NCBI GenBank assembly: GCA_033060915.1 | Contig: CM065394.1 | Location: 11,675,001 to 11,739,000 of the forward strand | DNA from: Euryodendron excelsum | Taxonomy: Eukaryota > Streptophyta > Magnoliopsida > Ericales > Pentaphylacaceae | Direction of reading: 5' to 3' | Length of the DNA: 64,000 nucleotides | Part shown: piece by piece, positions 33,626 through 45,518 of the stretch | Position numbering within the stretch: position 1 is the stretch's first letter | Layout: each line of letters begins with the position of its first letter | The notes under the pieces: model-generated | The model's input: only the letters and a program-made list of their open reading frames with translations | What the model was told of the DNA's origin: nothing | Database searches by the model: none | Program-made: the position numbers and the translations under genes

Positions 33626-34222
33626 ACTTTTATCGACTCGTGGGTGTTTAGCATCGTAATGTCCTCCTTAGGTTACATAGGGGTGTGTGACAAGACCCAC
33701 TATTCAATATCCTAGGACCGGTGTTGTTTTGGGGTGTGTTAGGGTTGTCAGGGGCAAAATGGTCATTTTGGCTAGGTTTGTTTGAAAATGGTTAGGAATG
33801 GTTCGGATTGTTATGTCAAACATGTCGGGTCATTCAGGGATTATTTTAAGAGAGTCTTTTACTGTTTGGTGAGATCTGTACAGTGTCGAAGCGTTCAGGG
33901 GCAAAACGGTCATTTTGACCGACGTTAGCCTTAATGGGATCGAAAAAGGACCAGATGGTGTGTGGAGTATGCCTAACAGTCTAGTAATATTTTCTAAGGG
34001 TGGACTTACCATTTTGATAGATTTTTAAACTTTCTCAAAACGTGCCTGGAGACCCAGGGGCAGATTTTGTTATTAGGTCTCTATTGGGCCCAGGGGGCCC
34101 GAGAAGCAGTTGATTGGATAGGGATTCGAAAGTTGATTTGGGCTTGAATGTGCTTACAAAGTTTTGAAAGGGAGTTTGGTCAGGCCGGAGATTGCCGAGG
34201 GGGCAAAAATATGGTGCTTACA

Positions 34223-34553
34223 GTAGCCTCTATACATCTCATACCCTTAAACACAATAAAGCATCCATTGAAGACCCAAGTTCTGCAACTTCCAAGCTCT
34301 CGAGGTTCAAGCAATCAAGGCAAGCAAAGCAAGAAGAAGACAAAGTAGGCTTTCAATTTGCTTTTATGTAATTTATCTCATCTCTCTTCTCTCTCCTAAC
34401 CCACTTGGATTTTCTTCTATTTAATCCCCATCTTCTACCTCCCTTTCTTGCATGCTTGAAATAAGGGACACCCCGATTTATGTCTAGGAAGAATTGTTGA
34501 AGGTCACCATGCTAGGGGCTTTCTTTAAATTCAACCTTTGATGGTGTGGATTT
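34223..34553 (+). repeat. 3' LTR of element A, second part
   Basis: Resumes at a segment equal to the leader of S1 around 6290: TATACATCTCATACCC, the AAG-rich stretch, CAAA|GTAGGC (donor-like, 34345), CCTAACCCACTTGG and GGTCACCATGCTAGGGGC. It is cut at 34554 by the G LTR. Confidence 0.7.
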
Positions 34554-36108
34554 TGTAATATCCTGGACCTCTATTATCTAATTTAATGTGAATTTCTAAA
34601 ATTCTATATCATTCTAATGTACTTTTGAGTCAAGATGACCAATAAGAATTTATATTGTACCTTAAGTTCCTAGTATGAGACGCATAGGATTATTTCCCAT
34701 GAGTATCATCTTGTTACACACACACACACTCGTATGACACACACATACCCACACAAACCAATCGAGAAGAACTGCAATTGAAGAGAGGGAGAAGGAGAGG
34801 AAGAAGGTTGGAGGAACTTCATTCAAGCTAGAAAAAGCCATTGTTGAAACTTAAGAAAACTTAGAAGAGAGGTATGAACCTTAACCTCTTGTCCATGTAA
34901 ATACATATGTGTTATTGTATTTAGAGACTCTTTTGAGTCCCATTTGATTAGATTTTGAGGGCTTGTGAGTATATGCTGATGGATTGAAAACCCCCAAATT
35001 TGTATATGTTGGGTTTGAGATTTCAAACCCTAGATCCCTTTGATTGGCTTGCTTATTTTGCCCCATTTTGAGTTATTGTGGTCTCCTTAGGCTTTATACC
35101 TTAGTAGCATTTAAGGAGTTTGAAAAAGGTTTGATGAAGTTGGTTTTGGTTTGAGTGAGGTTTGACGATTTTTCAAGTTTGAAATTTTGGTTTTTCAGCT
35201 CAAGAGTTGACCTCTTTGCCTCAGGTGTCAACCTTTTCAAATGTTTTAAGTTCAACCACATATCATGCAATGTTTTTCATATGTTTTCAATGTATCAATG
35301 TTTATGTTCAATTATAAATGTCATACTTTTAAAGGCATGCAAGTTATATTTACGGTATAAATTGAAACCAATGGACTAGAAAGCTTACATGAAAGAGATG
35401 CAAGATTTTCCCAATGTATGATGCCAACTTGAGGTCTTTCGTGGTAAGACCTTAAACTAGAAACGACAGTCCTACCGTTGGGGACAAGAAATAAACTATC
35501 GCCATGTTTGGGAGACGTTTCACGGCCCAAAGAGCCCTATGTGTGACCTTTAAGGTTACTAATGTAGAGCCTAGCTCTGATGTTAGGTTGTAACACACTT
35601 ATGTTTTTAGAATGAGAACGATGATATGTATAAATGTTTTATCTATTGTTTTATACATTAGACATAACTGTTAGTCCATAGTATTTTCAAGCTCATGCAT
35701 CAGTATTATTCACTAAGCATTAGCTTATATTTTCTCAATATTTTCAGGTAGCCAATCTGAGAGGCCCTAGGAGGAGACCATATGTGATTCTGAGCTATGA
35801 TCCACGGGCCTATGTCATGTTATGTGTATTTTGGTAGGATTCTAATGTTTGTAATGTTATAAATGATATCATTGTGGCAGCCTCAAATACGCCTATATGT
35901 ATGTTTATGTTTTGGGATTAGGCACAGCTCTACCATGTATGACACGAGTTATGTTTAAATTATTAAAATCCTATTTCCACATATATGTATCATTTTAAAT
36001 TATTATATACAGGTGTTCAACTGGTTTATGTAATGAGGCCTTGGATAGCCTTGCTATTGACCGGTCATGTACCCTAAATCCGCATAGGCTAGATTTCGGG
36101 GCGTGACA
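34554..36108 (+). repeat. 5' LTR of element G
   Basis: TGTAATATCCTGG ... GGGGCGTGACA, 1,555 bp. A CA microsatellite lies at about 34717-34760. Compared with the 3' LTR it lacks about 600 bp after GTCAACCTTTT (near 35234) and about 170 bp near 35620. Confidence 0.8.
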
Positions 36109-36111
36109 ACA

Positions 36112-36123
36112 TGGTATCAGTGC
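36112..36123 (+). other. Primer-binding site of element G
   Basis: TGGTATCAGTGC, one base from the standard TGGTATCAGAGC complementary to initiator tRNA-Met, three bases after the LTR end. Confidence 0.8.
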
Positions 36124-36292
36124 ACTAGGTTGACACTGTAAGATTAAGTCATGTCTAGATAGAATTCGAGGTTGACTTGTGCTACATGTATATAAATATA
36201 TGTGTACTACATGATTAATAACATGCCAAGGTGTATTACATGTTGTAATATGTTATGTGCTTGATTTTGTGATGATTTTCATATAGTGAATC

Positions 36293-37270
36293 ATGTCGCA
36301 AAAGAAAAGAGATTGTGGAGATGGCAGAGATCCCGAAGACTATATAGATTGCATTGAAAGGATCTTGGCCGAACTTGTCCAAGTGGTCCAAGATGCTCAC
36401 ACCAACACCACTAACGCACCAGAGCTGCCTATGGCTGAAGCACCAAGGGTGGAAGTGGTGGCCCATGTCACTGTTACGCAGCTTCAACAATTGAAGCCCC
36501 CGACCTTTCATGGGACTCCCGATCCCATGGTTACGGAGTCTTGACTTTTGGGAATCGAGAGGGTGTTCGAAGTGCTGCCTTGCATATACGAACAAAAGGT
36601 GATTTTTGCCAGCTTTACCTTTGAAGGCACCGCACTAGTCTAGTGGACACTGAAGAAGGCAGCGGAAGCACAGTAGTTATGGCCTAGATTCTTGGAAGTG
36701 TTCAATGAGGAATACTTCCCTGAGACTGTCAGAGATCTGAAAACCACCAAGTTCCTTAACTTGACGCAAGGAGATATGACGGTGGCAGAGTATAACGCCA
36801 AGTTTATGGAGCTTTCATGATATGCCCCACACATTGTATCATCAGAGAACTGCAGGGCAAGGAAGTTTGAGACGGGATTACGAAGGAACATTTGCAACAA
36901 AGTGGATATCTTGCGACTTGAGACTCATCAAGAAGTTGTGCAACGGGCAATGATTGCTGAGAGGGCCTTGACTGAAGCGGCTCAATATCGTGAGAAGCAC
37001 AAGAAGAGGTCAAAAAATGACCAAAGCAAAGGGCAAAGTTCAAAGCGGTAAAGTTCTGAATCTTCTAATGGGAATTCATCTTTCTAATGGGGCAACATGG
37101 CTAATGAGGCACTGACATGCCCGACTTGTCAAAAGAAACATCGAGGACTGTGTTATGCTGGAAGCAATGCTTGTTATGGGTGTAGCCAAATGGGGCACCA
37201 AGTGAACAACTGCCCAAAGAGAGGCAGAGTGCAAGGATTTGGAGCATCAGTTTCAGCATCAATACAGCAG
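36293..37270 (+). pseudogene. gag of element G, with stops
   Basis: MSQKKRDCGDGRDPEDYID starts the frame. Core signatures follow: LKPPTFHGTPDP, FNEEYFPETVRD, MTVAEYNAKFMEL, and the zinc knuckle CYGCSQMGHQVNNC (CX2CX4HX4C). At least five in-frame stops, the first at 36542, interrupt it. Confidence 0.85.
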
Positions 37271-39390
37271 CCTACTTTCGATAGGAAGGATAATGAACCA
37301 CAGCAAGGACGAGCTTTCACACTTATCCTGGGAAACAACCTAGCTACCGACTCTATAGTGTCAGGTGTACTTCCTATTTGTGGTCGACCTGCTCACATCC
37401 TTATTGATTTTGGTTCCACACATTCATTTGTCTCGTACCTTTTTGCTAAACACTTGCATATATCTCCGATACCCCTTAATTATGTTTAACTGTATCGTTG
37501 CCATCCGGGAACTCCATGTTATGTGATAGAATTTATAATTCTTGTGCTTATTAATGATGTGCCCATGTTTATGAATCTTATATCCCTAGAAATGTATGGC
37601 TTTGATGTCATTTTAGGAATGGATTGGTTGTCCTCTTATTGTGCTATCATTGATTGTGAACTCAAGCAAGTTGTGTTTCATTCTTCCGCCCATTCGGGGC
37701 TTGTATTTGAGGGAGTTGGTGTAGTACCTCCACCCTATCTCATTTTATCCATACAAGCATACCGTTTAATTCAAAAAGGGAATCGTGCATTCTTGTGTAG
37801 CGTTGTTGAAACACACGTATCCTCGCCATCCTTAGAAGATATCCATGTTGTCCAAAAATTTCCCGATGTCTACCTTGATGAGTTACCTGGTTCCTTAGTG
37901 GATTGAGAAATTGAGTTTAATATTGATCTTAATTCGGGTACTAGGCCCATTTCCAAAGCTCCTTATCATATGTTCCCTATAGAGTTGAAAGAGTTGAAGG
38001 TTCAACTCCAAGACTTATTGGAAAAGGGATTCATTCATCTTAGTATCTCACCTTGGGGTGCTCCCATTTTATTTGTGAAAAAGAAAGATGGAACCATGAG
38101 ATTATGTATTGACTACTGGGAATTGAACAAGGTCACCGTCAAGAACAAATACCCATTGCCAAGAGTGGATGATTTATTTAATTAGCTTCAAGGAGCCCAA
38201 GTATTTTCAAAGATTGACCTAAGTTTGGGTTATCACCAACCAAAGGTCAAGGCTAGCGATGTGGAGAAGACGGCTTTCCAAACCAAATATGGCCACTATG
38301 AATTTCTGGTTGTGTCGTTTGGAGTTACTAATGCACTTGCTGCATTCATGGATTTGATGAATCGGGTTTTCAAATCCTTCATTGATGATTTTGTTATTGT
38401 GTTTATTGATGATATTTTGGTGTACTCTAAGAGTCTTCCTGATCATGAGAACCACTTGAGGATGGTCCTTCAAACTTTGCGAGATAGGAGACTATATACC
38501 AAACTAAAGAAGTGTGAATTTTGGCTATCGAGTGTGTCATTTTTTGGACATATCATTAGCATGGATGGAGTCTCTGTTGATCCTTCGAAGGTTAAAGCCA
38601 TTGTGGATTGGCCAAGACTGACGAACGTGACCAAAATCAGAAGTTTTATGGGCTTAGCTGGGTATTATCGAAGATTTGTGAAGGACTTCTCCAAGATTGC
38701 AACTCCTTTGACATAGCTCACTTGGAAGAACACCCCATTTGAATTGAATGAGAAGAGGGAACAGAGCTTCCAAGAACTGAAGAATCAATTGGCGTCCGCG
38801 CCAATCCTAGCCTTACCTTCCGAGACTGATGGGTTTTCCATCTATAATGATGCTTCGCATAAAGGACTGGGATGTGTGTTGATGCAATACAATAAGGTGA
38901 TTGCATATGCCTCAAGACAGTTGAGGCCGCATGAGAAAACCTACCCGACCCATGATCTTGAATTAGCAGCTGTGGTGTTTGCTTTGAAGATTTGGCGCCA
39001 CTATTTGTACAGAGTCATATGTGAGATCTTCACCAGCCATAAGAGTTTGAAGTATCTTTTCACACAAAAAGAGCTAAACATGAGATAGAGAAGATGGCTT
39101 GAGTTGATCAAGGACTACGACATCCTCATTCAGTATCATCCAGGCAAGGTCAATGTCGTAACCGATGCCTTGAGCCGAAAGGCCGCTGCCAACCTAGCAT
39201 GCCTGATTATGTCACAACGACCCTTGTTCATCGAATTGGAGAGAGCGCAGATTGAGGTTGTCAAGCCAGGTATGGATATGATGCTCACCTCTATGATTGC
39301 CCAACTAGCATTAATTGAGATTGTAAAGCAAAGACAGCCTAAAGACCTATACTTATGGAAGATTTATGAAGAGTTGGAATGAAACCAAAG
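37271..39390 (+). pseudogene. Protease-RT-RNase H part of G pol, with stops
   Basis: Protease segment HILIDFGSTHSFVS, where the catalytic D-[ST]-G reads D-F-G, then FDVILGMDWLS. RT has [20 protein letters not shown], a [10 protein letters not shown] segment and catalytic [11 protein letters not shown]. RNase H has [15 protein letters not shown] and the [16 protein letters not shown] end. Stops at 37488, 37904, 38183, 38714 and 39086, among others, break it into frames of 60-160 codons. Confidence 0.85.
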
Positions 39391-40440
39391 CCTGACTTCA
39401 CCTTGCAGAATGGAGCTCTAAACTTTAAGGACCGCTTATGTATACTAGACATAACCTAGGTCAAGAGGCGAGTTTTGGAAGAAGCTCACAACACGAAGTT
39501 CACTACGCATCCAGGAAGCACGAAGATGTATAGGATTTGAAGGAAACATTTTGGTGGCCAGCAATGAAGAGGGAAATAGCTGAATTCATGACACGATGCC
39601 TACATTGTCAACAAGTCAAGGCAGAATGTCAAAGGCCGGTGGGACTGCTGTAACCTTTACCGATATCGGAATGAAAGTGGGAGCATATCACCATGGATTT
39701 CGTCATGGGATTGCCAAGATCACCATGAGGTTGTGATGCTATTTGGGTTATTGTTGATCACCTCACCAAGTCTGCATATTTCTTACCAGTGAAAACTACG
39801 TACTCCTTATCGAAGTATACGACCCTCTACATTGCGGAGATTGTTCGACTACAAGGTATACTAGTTTTGATAGTGTCGGATCGAGACCTGAGATTTGTGT
39901 TGAAATCTTGGAAGAGTTTACAAAGGGATTTAGGTACCGAATTGAAGTTTAGCAAGACCTTTCATCCATAAACCAATAGACAATTAGAGGGGATCATTCA
40001 GACCTTAGAAGACATGTTGTGCTTATGTGTCCTCGAATTTCAGAGAAGTTAGGAGGATCATTTGTCATTAATGGAATTCGCCTACAACAACAGTTTCCAC
40101 GCAAGCATTGGGATGGCACCTTATGAAGCGCTTTATAGGAGGAAGTGTAAATCTCTAATTTGTTGGGTCGAGGTCAAAGAGAGAAAGATTCTTAGGCCAG
40201 AGATTGTGCAACTGACCATCGACAAGATTAAGATAATTCAGCAACGACTACAAACTGCTCAAAGTCACCAAAAGAGTTATGTGGATGTGCAAAGATAGAA
40301 ATTAGAGTTTGAAGAAGGGAGCCACATGTTCTTAAAGGTATCTCCTTCTAAGGGGATAAATCGTTTCGGCAAGAAGGGAAAGCTTAGTCCTTGTTACATT
40401 GGGTCATTTAAAGTTCTTGAACTAGTTGGACCAGTCCAAG
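39391..40440 (+). pseudogene. Integrase part of G pol, 3'-truncated
   Basis: Recognisable as zinc-finger remnants (CLHCQQVK), DFVMGLPRS, VDHLTKSAYFLPVKTTYS, SDRDLRF, MEFAYNNSFHASIGMAPYEALY and FGKKGKLSPCYIGSFKVLE. Several in-frame stops lie inside. The reading ends at VGPV, where the sequence jumps into the LTR, removing the C-terminal end where chromodomains lie. Confidence 0.8.
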
Positions 40441-40449
40441 GTATCTCTT

Positions 40450-41032
40450 TTCCCCCTAATGTGAGACACATGGAATTATTTATCATATGTATCATCTTAT
40501 TACACACACACACACCCACCCGTATGCCACACACACCCACATAAACAAACCAAGAAGAAGAAGAAGAAGAATGAGAGAAGAAGAGCAATTGAAGAGAGGG
40601 AGAAGAGCAGGAAGAAGGTTGGAGGAACTCTATCCAAGCTAGAAGAAGCCATTGTTGAAGCTTGAGAAAACTTAAAAGAAAGTTATGAACCCTAACCTCT
40701 TGTACATGTAAATACATATGTGTTTTGTTTGGAGACTCTTTTGAGTCTCATTTGGTTAGATTTTGAGGGCTTGTAAGTATATGTTGACGGACTGGGAGTT
40801 GGGGTTGAAAACCTCCAAATATGTACATGTTGAGTTTGAGATTTCAAACCCTAGATCCCTTTGATTAGCTTGTTTATTTTGCCCCATTTTGAGTTATTGA
40901 GGTTTCCTTGGGTTAATCTTTGTACCCTAGAAGCATTTATGGAATTTGGGAAAGGTTTGATGAAGTTTGGTTTTGGTTTGAGTGAGGTTTAAAGATTTTC
41001 AGGTTTAAAATCTTGGTTTTCAGCTCAGGAGT
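40450..41032 (+). repeat. 3' LTR of element G, first part
   Basis: Aligns with 34674 onward of the 5' LTR: GAGACACATGG, a CA microsatellite (about 40501-40548), and the GAAGAGAGGGAGAAG stretch. The first ~120 bp are missing. It is interrupted at 41033 by H. Confidence 0.8.
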
Positions 41033-44000
41033 TGTCGCGCCCAGATTTTTCGCACTCGAGGAATACTCACACAAGCGGAAAAATGTTGTACTCTCTCGTT
41101 AGAACTCACCCTCCTAGAAGAATGAGTGTGACTAGGTTTGAATTGAAAATCTGATTTGAATAAAGGGCTTTTGGAAAAAGATTTGGAGTCGCCACCTAAC
41201 TTGATTAAGGTGAGTTGGGTCGCCTAAAAACTAAGAATAATCCGAAGACTACACTTAGGGTTTTGGAAAACGATTTTAAAAATATCTCCTCAAGGGAGGG
41301 TTTTTAGGAAAACAGGTTGTTTGGCAACCTTTGAAAAATATTTAGCCCTTTTTGAAAAATAACTCATTTTGGTCTTTGAAAACAGTGATTCTAAATTCAG
41401 AGGTTGGTTATGTGTAGGGAAGATGTACTAAGCCATCACCCTACCCCGCCCTTTCGGTACCTAAATGTCAATCTACCATAGATTCACCTATTAGAGTCTT
41501 CAACTAACTATTGGCCAATCCTATCCAGTTTGAAAAACAATACTTGAAAAGAAACTAACATGATGCATGATATGCAAGTGCAAGGAAAGAGAATGGAAAA
41601 ATAGATTTGGAAAAAGATTGATTTGAAATTGATTTGATTTGAAAATAGATTTGAAGAGATGGAATTGAAATTGGAAAGTTTGAAAATTTGGAAATAGAAA
41701 TTTGCAAATAGAAATTTTGAAATTGGAATTTTGAAAATAGATTGGAATTTGAGATTTGAAAATATGGAGACCACACCCATAAGGGTGGAATTGAAAGTTT
41801 GAAAAGTGTTGTGACCACACCTATGAAGGTTGCCTACGTATCCCTTTAAGGGGAATCAGGTCAGTCGTAGTTCGGACCGGAGTCCGATTGAAAAGAGATT
41901 GATTTGAAGAGAGAGATTGAATTGAAAATTGGATTTGATTTGAGATTAGAAGAGGAGATTGGAAATTGAAATTGAGAAGATTGGACTTGCTTTGGAAAGA
42001 TTGATTTTGAAAAGACTTGGTTTTGGAAAGATGGAGGTTTAGGAAACCTAGACTTAGGAAAGGTAGGAGACCTAAGAAAGACTTGAGATTAAGAAAGATT
42101 GGATTGGATTGGAATGTTGGACTTGGAAGACTTGGAAAGATTGGATTTTAGGAAATGTTCGAATTAGGAAAGGCCCGTTTTAGGAAAGCGTCATTTTTGA
42201 AAAGTTTCGAAATTAGGAAAGTTTTGAAATTGGAAAGCTTCGAGTTTAGAAAGTTTCAACTTAGGAAAGTTTTGGATTAAGAAAGTTTCGAATTTAGAAA
42301 GTTTTCGAAATAGGAAAGGTTTTCAAATTAGGAAAGTTTTGAAATAGAGAGGTTTTGAAAACTGGAATGTTTAGAAAGCAAGGAAGCTTTGAAAATAGGG
42401 AAGTTTTGAAAAAGGTTTTGAAATAGGAAAGTATTGAGTTTAGAAATGTTTTGAATTAGGAAAGTTTCAACTTAAGAAAGTTTGAATTTGGAAAGGTTTG
42501 AAAAAGGAAAGTTTTCAATTTAGAAAATGTTTGAATTAAGAAAGTTTTGGGTTTGGAAAAGTCTTAGATTTGGAAAGATGTTGAAGTTTTGGAAAGTTTA
42601 GAATTTAGAAAGTTTTTAGATTTAAAAAGTCTTAACTTAAGAAAATTTTGAACTTGGAAAGCTTTGAATTTGGAAAGATTTGAAATTTGGAAAGTTTAAG
42701 ATTTAGAAAGTTTTAGAGTTTTAGAAAATCTTGAGATTAGGAAATGTTTGAGTTTAGGAAAGATTTGAAAACTTAGGTTTGAAAAGTTAAGATTTGAAAA
42801 GAGGGTAGAATTAGGAAAGATTCGAAGGTTGAGTTTTGAAATTTAGGAAAGATTTTTATATTCAAGTTTTGGAAACTTAAGATTTAGGAAAGGAGAAGCT
42901 TAGGAAGGATGTGAATTTAGGAAAGATTTGGATTTTGAAACTTAAGGAAAGATTTGAACTTTAGGTTTAGAAAACTTATGGTTTAGGAAGGTAGGAAATT
43001 AGGAAGGAGTTGAATTGGGAAAGGTTTGGGTTTTGTTTCCAAAAATGGAGGATTGGATCTAGTTTCCTAAACGGGAAGATTGGATTTAGTTTCCTAAAGG
43101 GAAGATAGGATTTGGCAAGGATTTGGAAAGGGAGATTCTAGAAACCCTAGATTTGGAAGTGTAGAATTTTGACATGGAAAAGAGGTTTTGGAAATGTGTA
43201 TAGTTTGGATGTAGAAAATGAGAGATTTTGGAAACCTAGGTTTGGGGCAAAATTTTGAAAATCATGTCTTTGGAAAGAAAATTAGGGTTTCCTAATTGTG
43301 AGTTCTAGGGCTTGACTTGGGCTTCTAAGGAGAGAGTTTTTGGAAAGTGCGTTTTTGAAAACGAAGGTTTTCTAGAAGGGAATTCTAGGGAGGAGTTTTG
43401 GAAAGTGAGTTTGAAGATAGAGTTTTTGGAAAAAGATTTTAAAGAGAAGAAGTTTTGGAAAGTGTGTTTTTAGAAACAAGTTTTTTTAAAGGAAATCCTA
43501 GAGGGGCATTTTTAGAAGGGGATTTTGGAAAGAGAGTTTTTTAGAAAGATTTTTTGGAAGGAAATTGTTGGAGAGAGTTTTTAGGAAAGTGAATTTAAGG
43601 AGTGTTTTTAGAAAGTGAATTTTGGGGAGAAAGAGTTTTTGGAAAGGAGTTGAAAAAGGGAGCTTTGAAAAATAAATTTCGGGAGGGAGTTTTTGAAAAA
43701 AATTTTGGAGAGGAGAGTTTTAGGAAAGTATGTTGAAAAAGAGATTTTTAGGAAGAAAAACTTTTTAAAAAGAGAGTTTTTAGAAGGTGTAAAAACATCT
43801 CACTTTCCTAAAGCAATTCTAACCATAAGAGGGCTAAAACCACTTTAAGAAAGCGGCTTTGAAAACAACAAGATTTGAAAATATGGACCGTATTGGTCAC
43901 TTTAAATACAACACTTTCCTAAAGCAATCCTAGCCATGGAAAAGCTAGAATCACCCTAGGATTGTGGTTTTGAAAACAAGTTTTGAAAAAAAGATTTTGA

Positions 44001-45513
44001 TGTAATTTTGAAAACAAGTTTGAAAACGATTTGAAAAACAACTTTGAAAACGGTTTTTGGAAAATGCAAGATCATGATATGCACAATGCAATTTGGGGTC
44101 GTGAACATATAAGGCTAAAGCTTCACCACATAATCAAGGGGGGCCGGACCCACGTGGTTTCTGGTTAGGCTAGAAGAAAGCCCCCGACACGATGACTCTC
44201 CAATAGCCCAATCCTACACATGGACCGAGAATCCCCTTGTTTCAAGCATGCAAAGAAAGGGGGGGAAAGAGATAGGGGATTAAAATAGAGAAAACCCAAG
44301 TGGGTTAGGAGAGAGAAGAGAGAGGGGAGAAGTGCAGAAATTTAAATGGAGAACCTACCTTGTATCTTGTTTATTTTGCGCGCCTTGCTTGTCTTTAGTC
44401 TTCGACCTTCGTCTTGATCTTTGTCTTTAATCTTCAAGAGTTGTCTTCAAGCTTTAGGTTGCAGCTCTTCAAGTCTTCAAAGGAGGGTTGAAGGTTAGTG
44501 TATGAGTGTAAGGGGGAGTGTATGAGTGTATAGGAGGCTAGGGTTTGTGTATGGTGGCTAGGGTTTGGAAGAAACTAAGGAGGCTAGGGTTTAGGAGGTG
44601 CTCGAGCTCTGTATATTGAAATATATGATTTCTAAGTTAAGTTTGCTGATGCCCTTCACATTGAATGAGGCTCTATATTTATAGAGGTTGGACAACACTG
44701 GCGCTTGTTGTAGTGGCGCCAGGTCAAAGTTTACAGCCAGGCCATTTTTTGGCTTAGTGCCACTACTAGTGGTGCCAGCCATTTAGGAAACATTTAAGGT
44801 CGGCAAGCAACGTATCTTTGACTAGATTTGGCCGCTTGTACTAGTGACTACCGTGCAATTTTTAGCCTGGCTTCACTAGGAGTGACTTTGGAAAGTCCGG
44901 GAATGATTTAAAGAAGCCGGGAATGACCCAGAAGGCTGGAAAAGTGCAGGAACACTTAAAATAGTGTCCTGGAGGTATTTGACTTGAAAAGTGAGTATAG
45001 GATATGTCGGAAGGGTTGACCGGGCCTTCAGAGGCAAAACGGTCAATTGGATTGGAAAACTGCCGGGACGGACTCGGACTGTCCTGGAAGAAGACTTGAG
45101 ATTTGGAAACATTATTCAAAATGTTCCCAGAGGTTGCCGGTTTGATTCCCAGAGCCGGCGTGGTCGGAAAAGGAGTCCGGCCCACAAGGGGCAAAACGGT
45201 CATTTTGTATCGGGTTTGCCGGATATGACTCGGAATGATCTGGAAAGGTAAAGAAAGTTTTAGAACACTATAAAAAGTATTCTCAGGAAGTTACTAGTTT
45301 GATATCCAGAGCCGGTGTGGTTCCCGGGGCGTTTGAATGCCCAGGGACAAAACGGTCATTTAGCCTCAAGTGGGCCCTACGGGCCCGAGAAGCGACTGGT
45401 GGATTAAATTCAAGTTAAAAAGGCGGGCTTAGAGTCTAAATATGCATGTGATGTGTGAAAGTGAGCTTGGTCAGCTCGGAGATTGCTAAGTGGGCAAAAA
45501 TGGGGTGCTTACA
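41033..45513 (-). mobile_element. H: Ogre-like solo LTR (4,481 bp) in the 3' LTR of G
   Basis: On the minus strand TGTAAGCACCCCATTTTTGCCC ... CTGGGCGCGACA, with no internal region. It holds the whole family layout in reverse: inverted repeats 44697-44776, TATA about 44670-44684, donor-like site at 44358, G-depleted array about 42000-43790 (C-depleted on the plus strand), PBS-like box 41185-41194, end. Flanked by near-perfect duplications. Confidence 0.85.
44668..44776 (-). promoter_or_regulatory. TATA box and inverted repeats of H
   Basis: Minus-strand CTCTATAAATATAGAGCC near 44668-44686 preceded by arms GGCGCCACT... (near 44711-44722) and GGCACCACT / AGTGGCACT (44755-44776). Confidence 0.65.
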
Positions 45514-45518
45514 AGAGT

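Larger units (their letters stand above)
17466..34222 (-). mobile_element. Element C, Ogre-like copy of a diverged subfamily, 3'-truncated
   Basis: Minus-strand element: 5' LTR 29769-34222, PBS 29748-29766, leader 28770-29747 and 17466-18130 (split by Athila B). The leader matches that of A in reverse orientation, up to the second leader module. No ORF, 3' half or 3' LTR is present, and its truncated end is fused directly to the A LTR. The LTR shares ends and the U5 boxes with the other copies but has unrelated U3 arms and repeats. Confidence 0.7.
29769..34222 (-). repeat. 5' LTR of element C (4,454 bp)
   Basis: Read on the minus strand it runs TGTAAGCACCATATTTTTGCCCC ... GGGGCGTGACA. It shares ends, TATA layout, donor-like site (near 32535), the GGATACGTAGGCAACC-type box and the PBS-like box (29916-29925, TGGCGTCTCC) with the other Ogre-like LTRs. 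Its U3 and middle repeats are different, so it represents a diverged subfamily. Confidence 0.8.
3414..34553 (+). mobile_element. Element A, Ogre-like (Tat) Ty3/gypsy retrotransposon, interrupted
   Basis: The oldest layer visible. Parts in order: end of 5' LTR 3414-4072; PBS 4075-4093; leader 4073-4520 and 9466-11043 (split by solo LTR S1); ORF1 remnant; non-coding 3' region; antisense gene remnant 13390-15765; PPT 15944-15956; 3' LTR 15961-17465 and 34223-34553 (split by C). The LTR is cut again at 34554 by G, and I saw no later part of it. Without the S1 insertion the internal region is about 6.9 kb, and I saw no RT, RNase H or integrase in it. A is therefore a deleted or non-autonomous copy. 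The Ogre/Tat assignment rests on the tRNA-Arg-type PBS and giant LTRs. Confidence 0.75.
41028..45518. repeat. 5-bp target duplication GGAGT / AGAGT flanking H
   Basis: GGAGT at 41028-41032 and AGAGT at 45514-45518 flank the TG...CA ends of H. The matching 5' LTR site reads CAGCTCAAGAGTTGACC, so AGAGT is original and the left copy has one A-to-G change. Confidence 0.75.

Noticed and set aside
41508..41820. Three overlapping minus-strand frames of 87-99 codons
   Set aside because: They fall in the AT-rich end of solo LTR H and mirror each other's composition. The equivalent segment in other LTR copies is not open.
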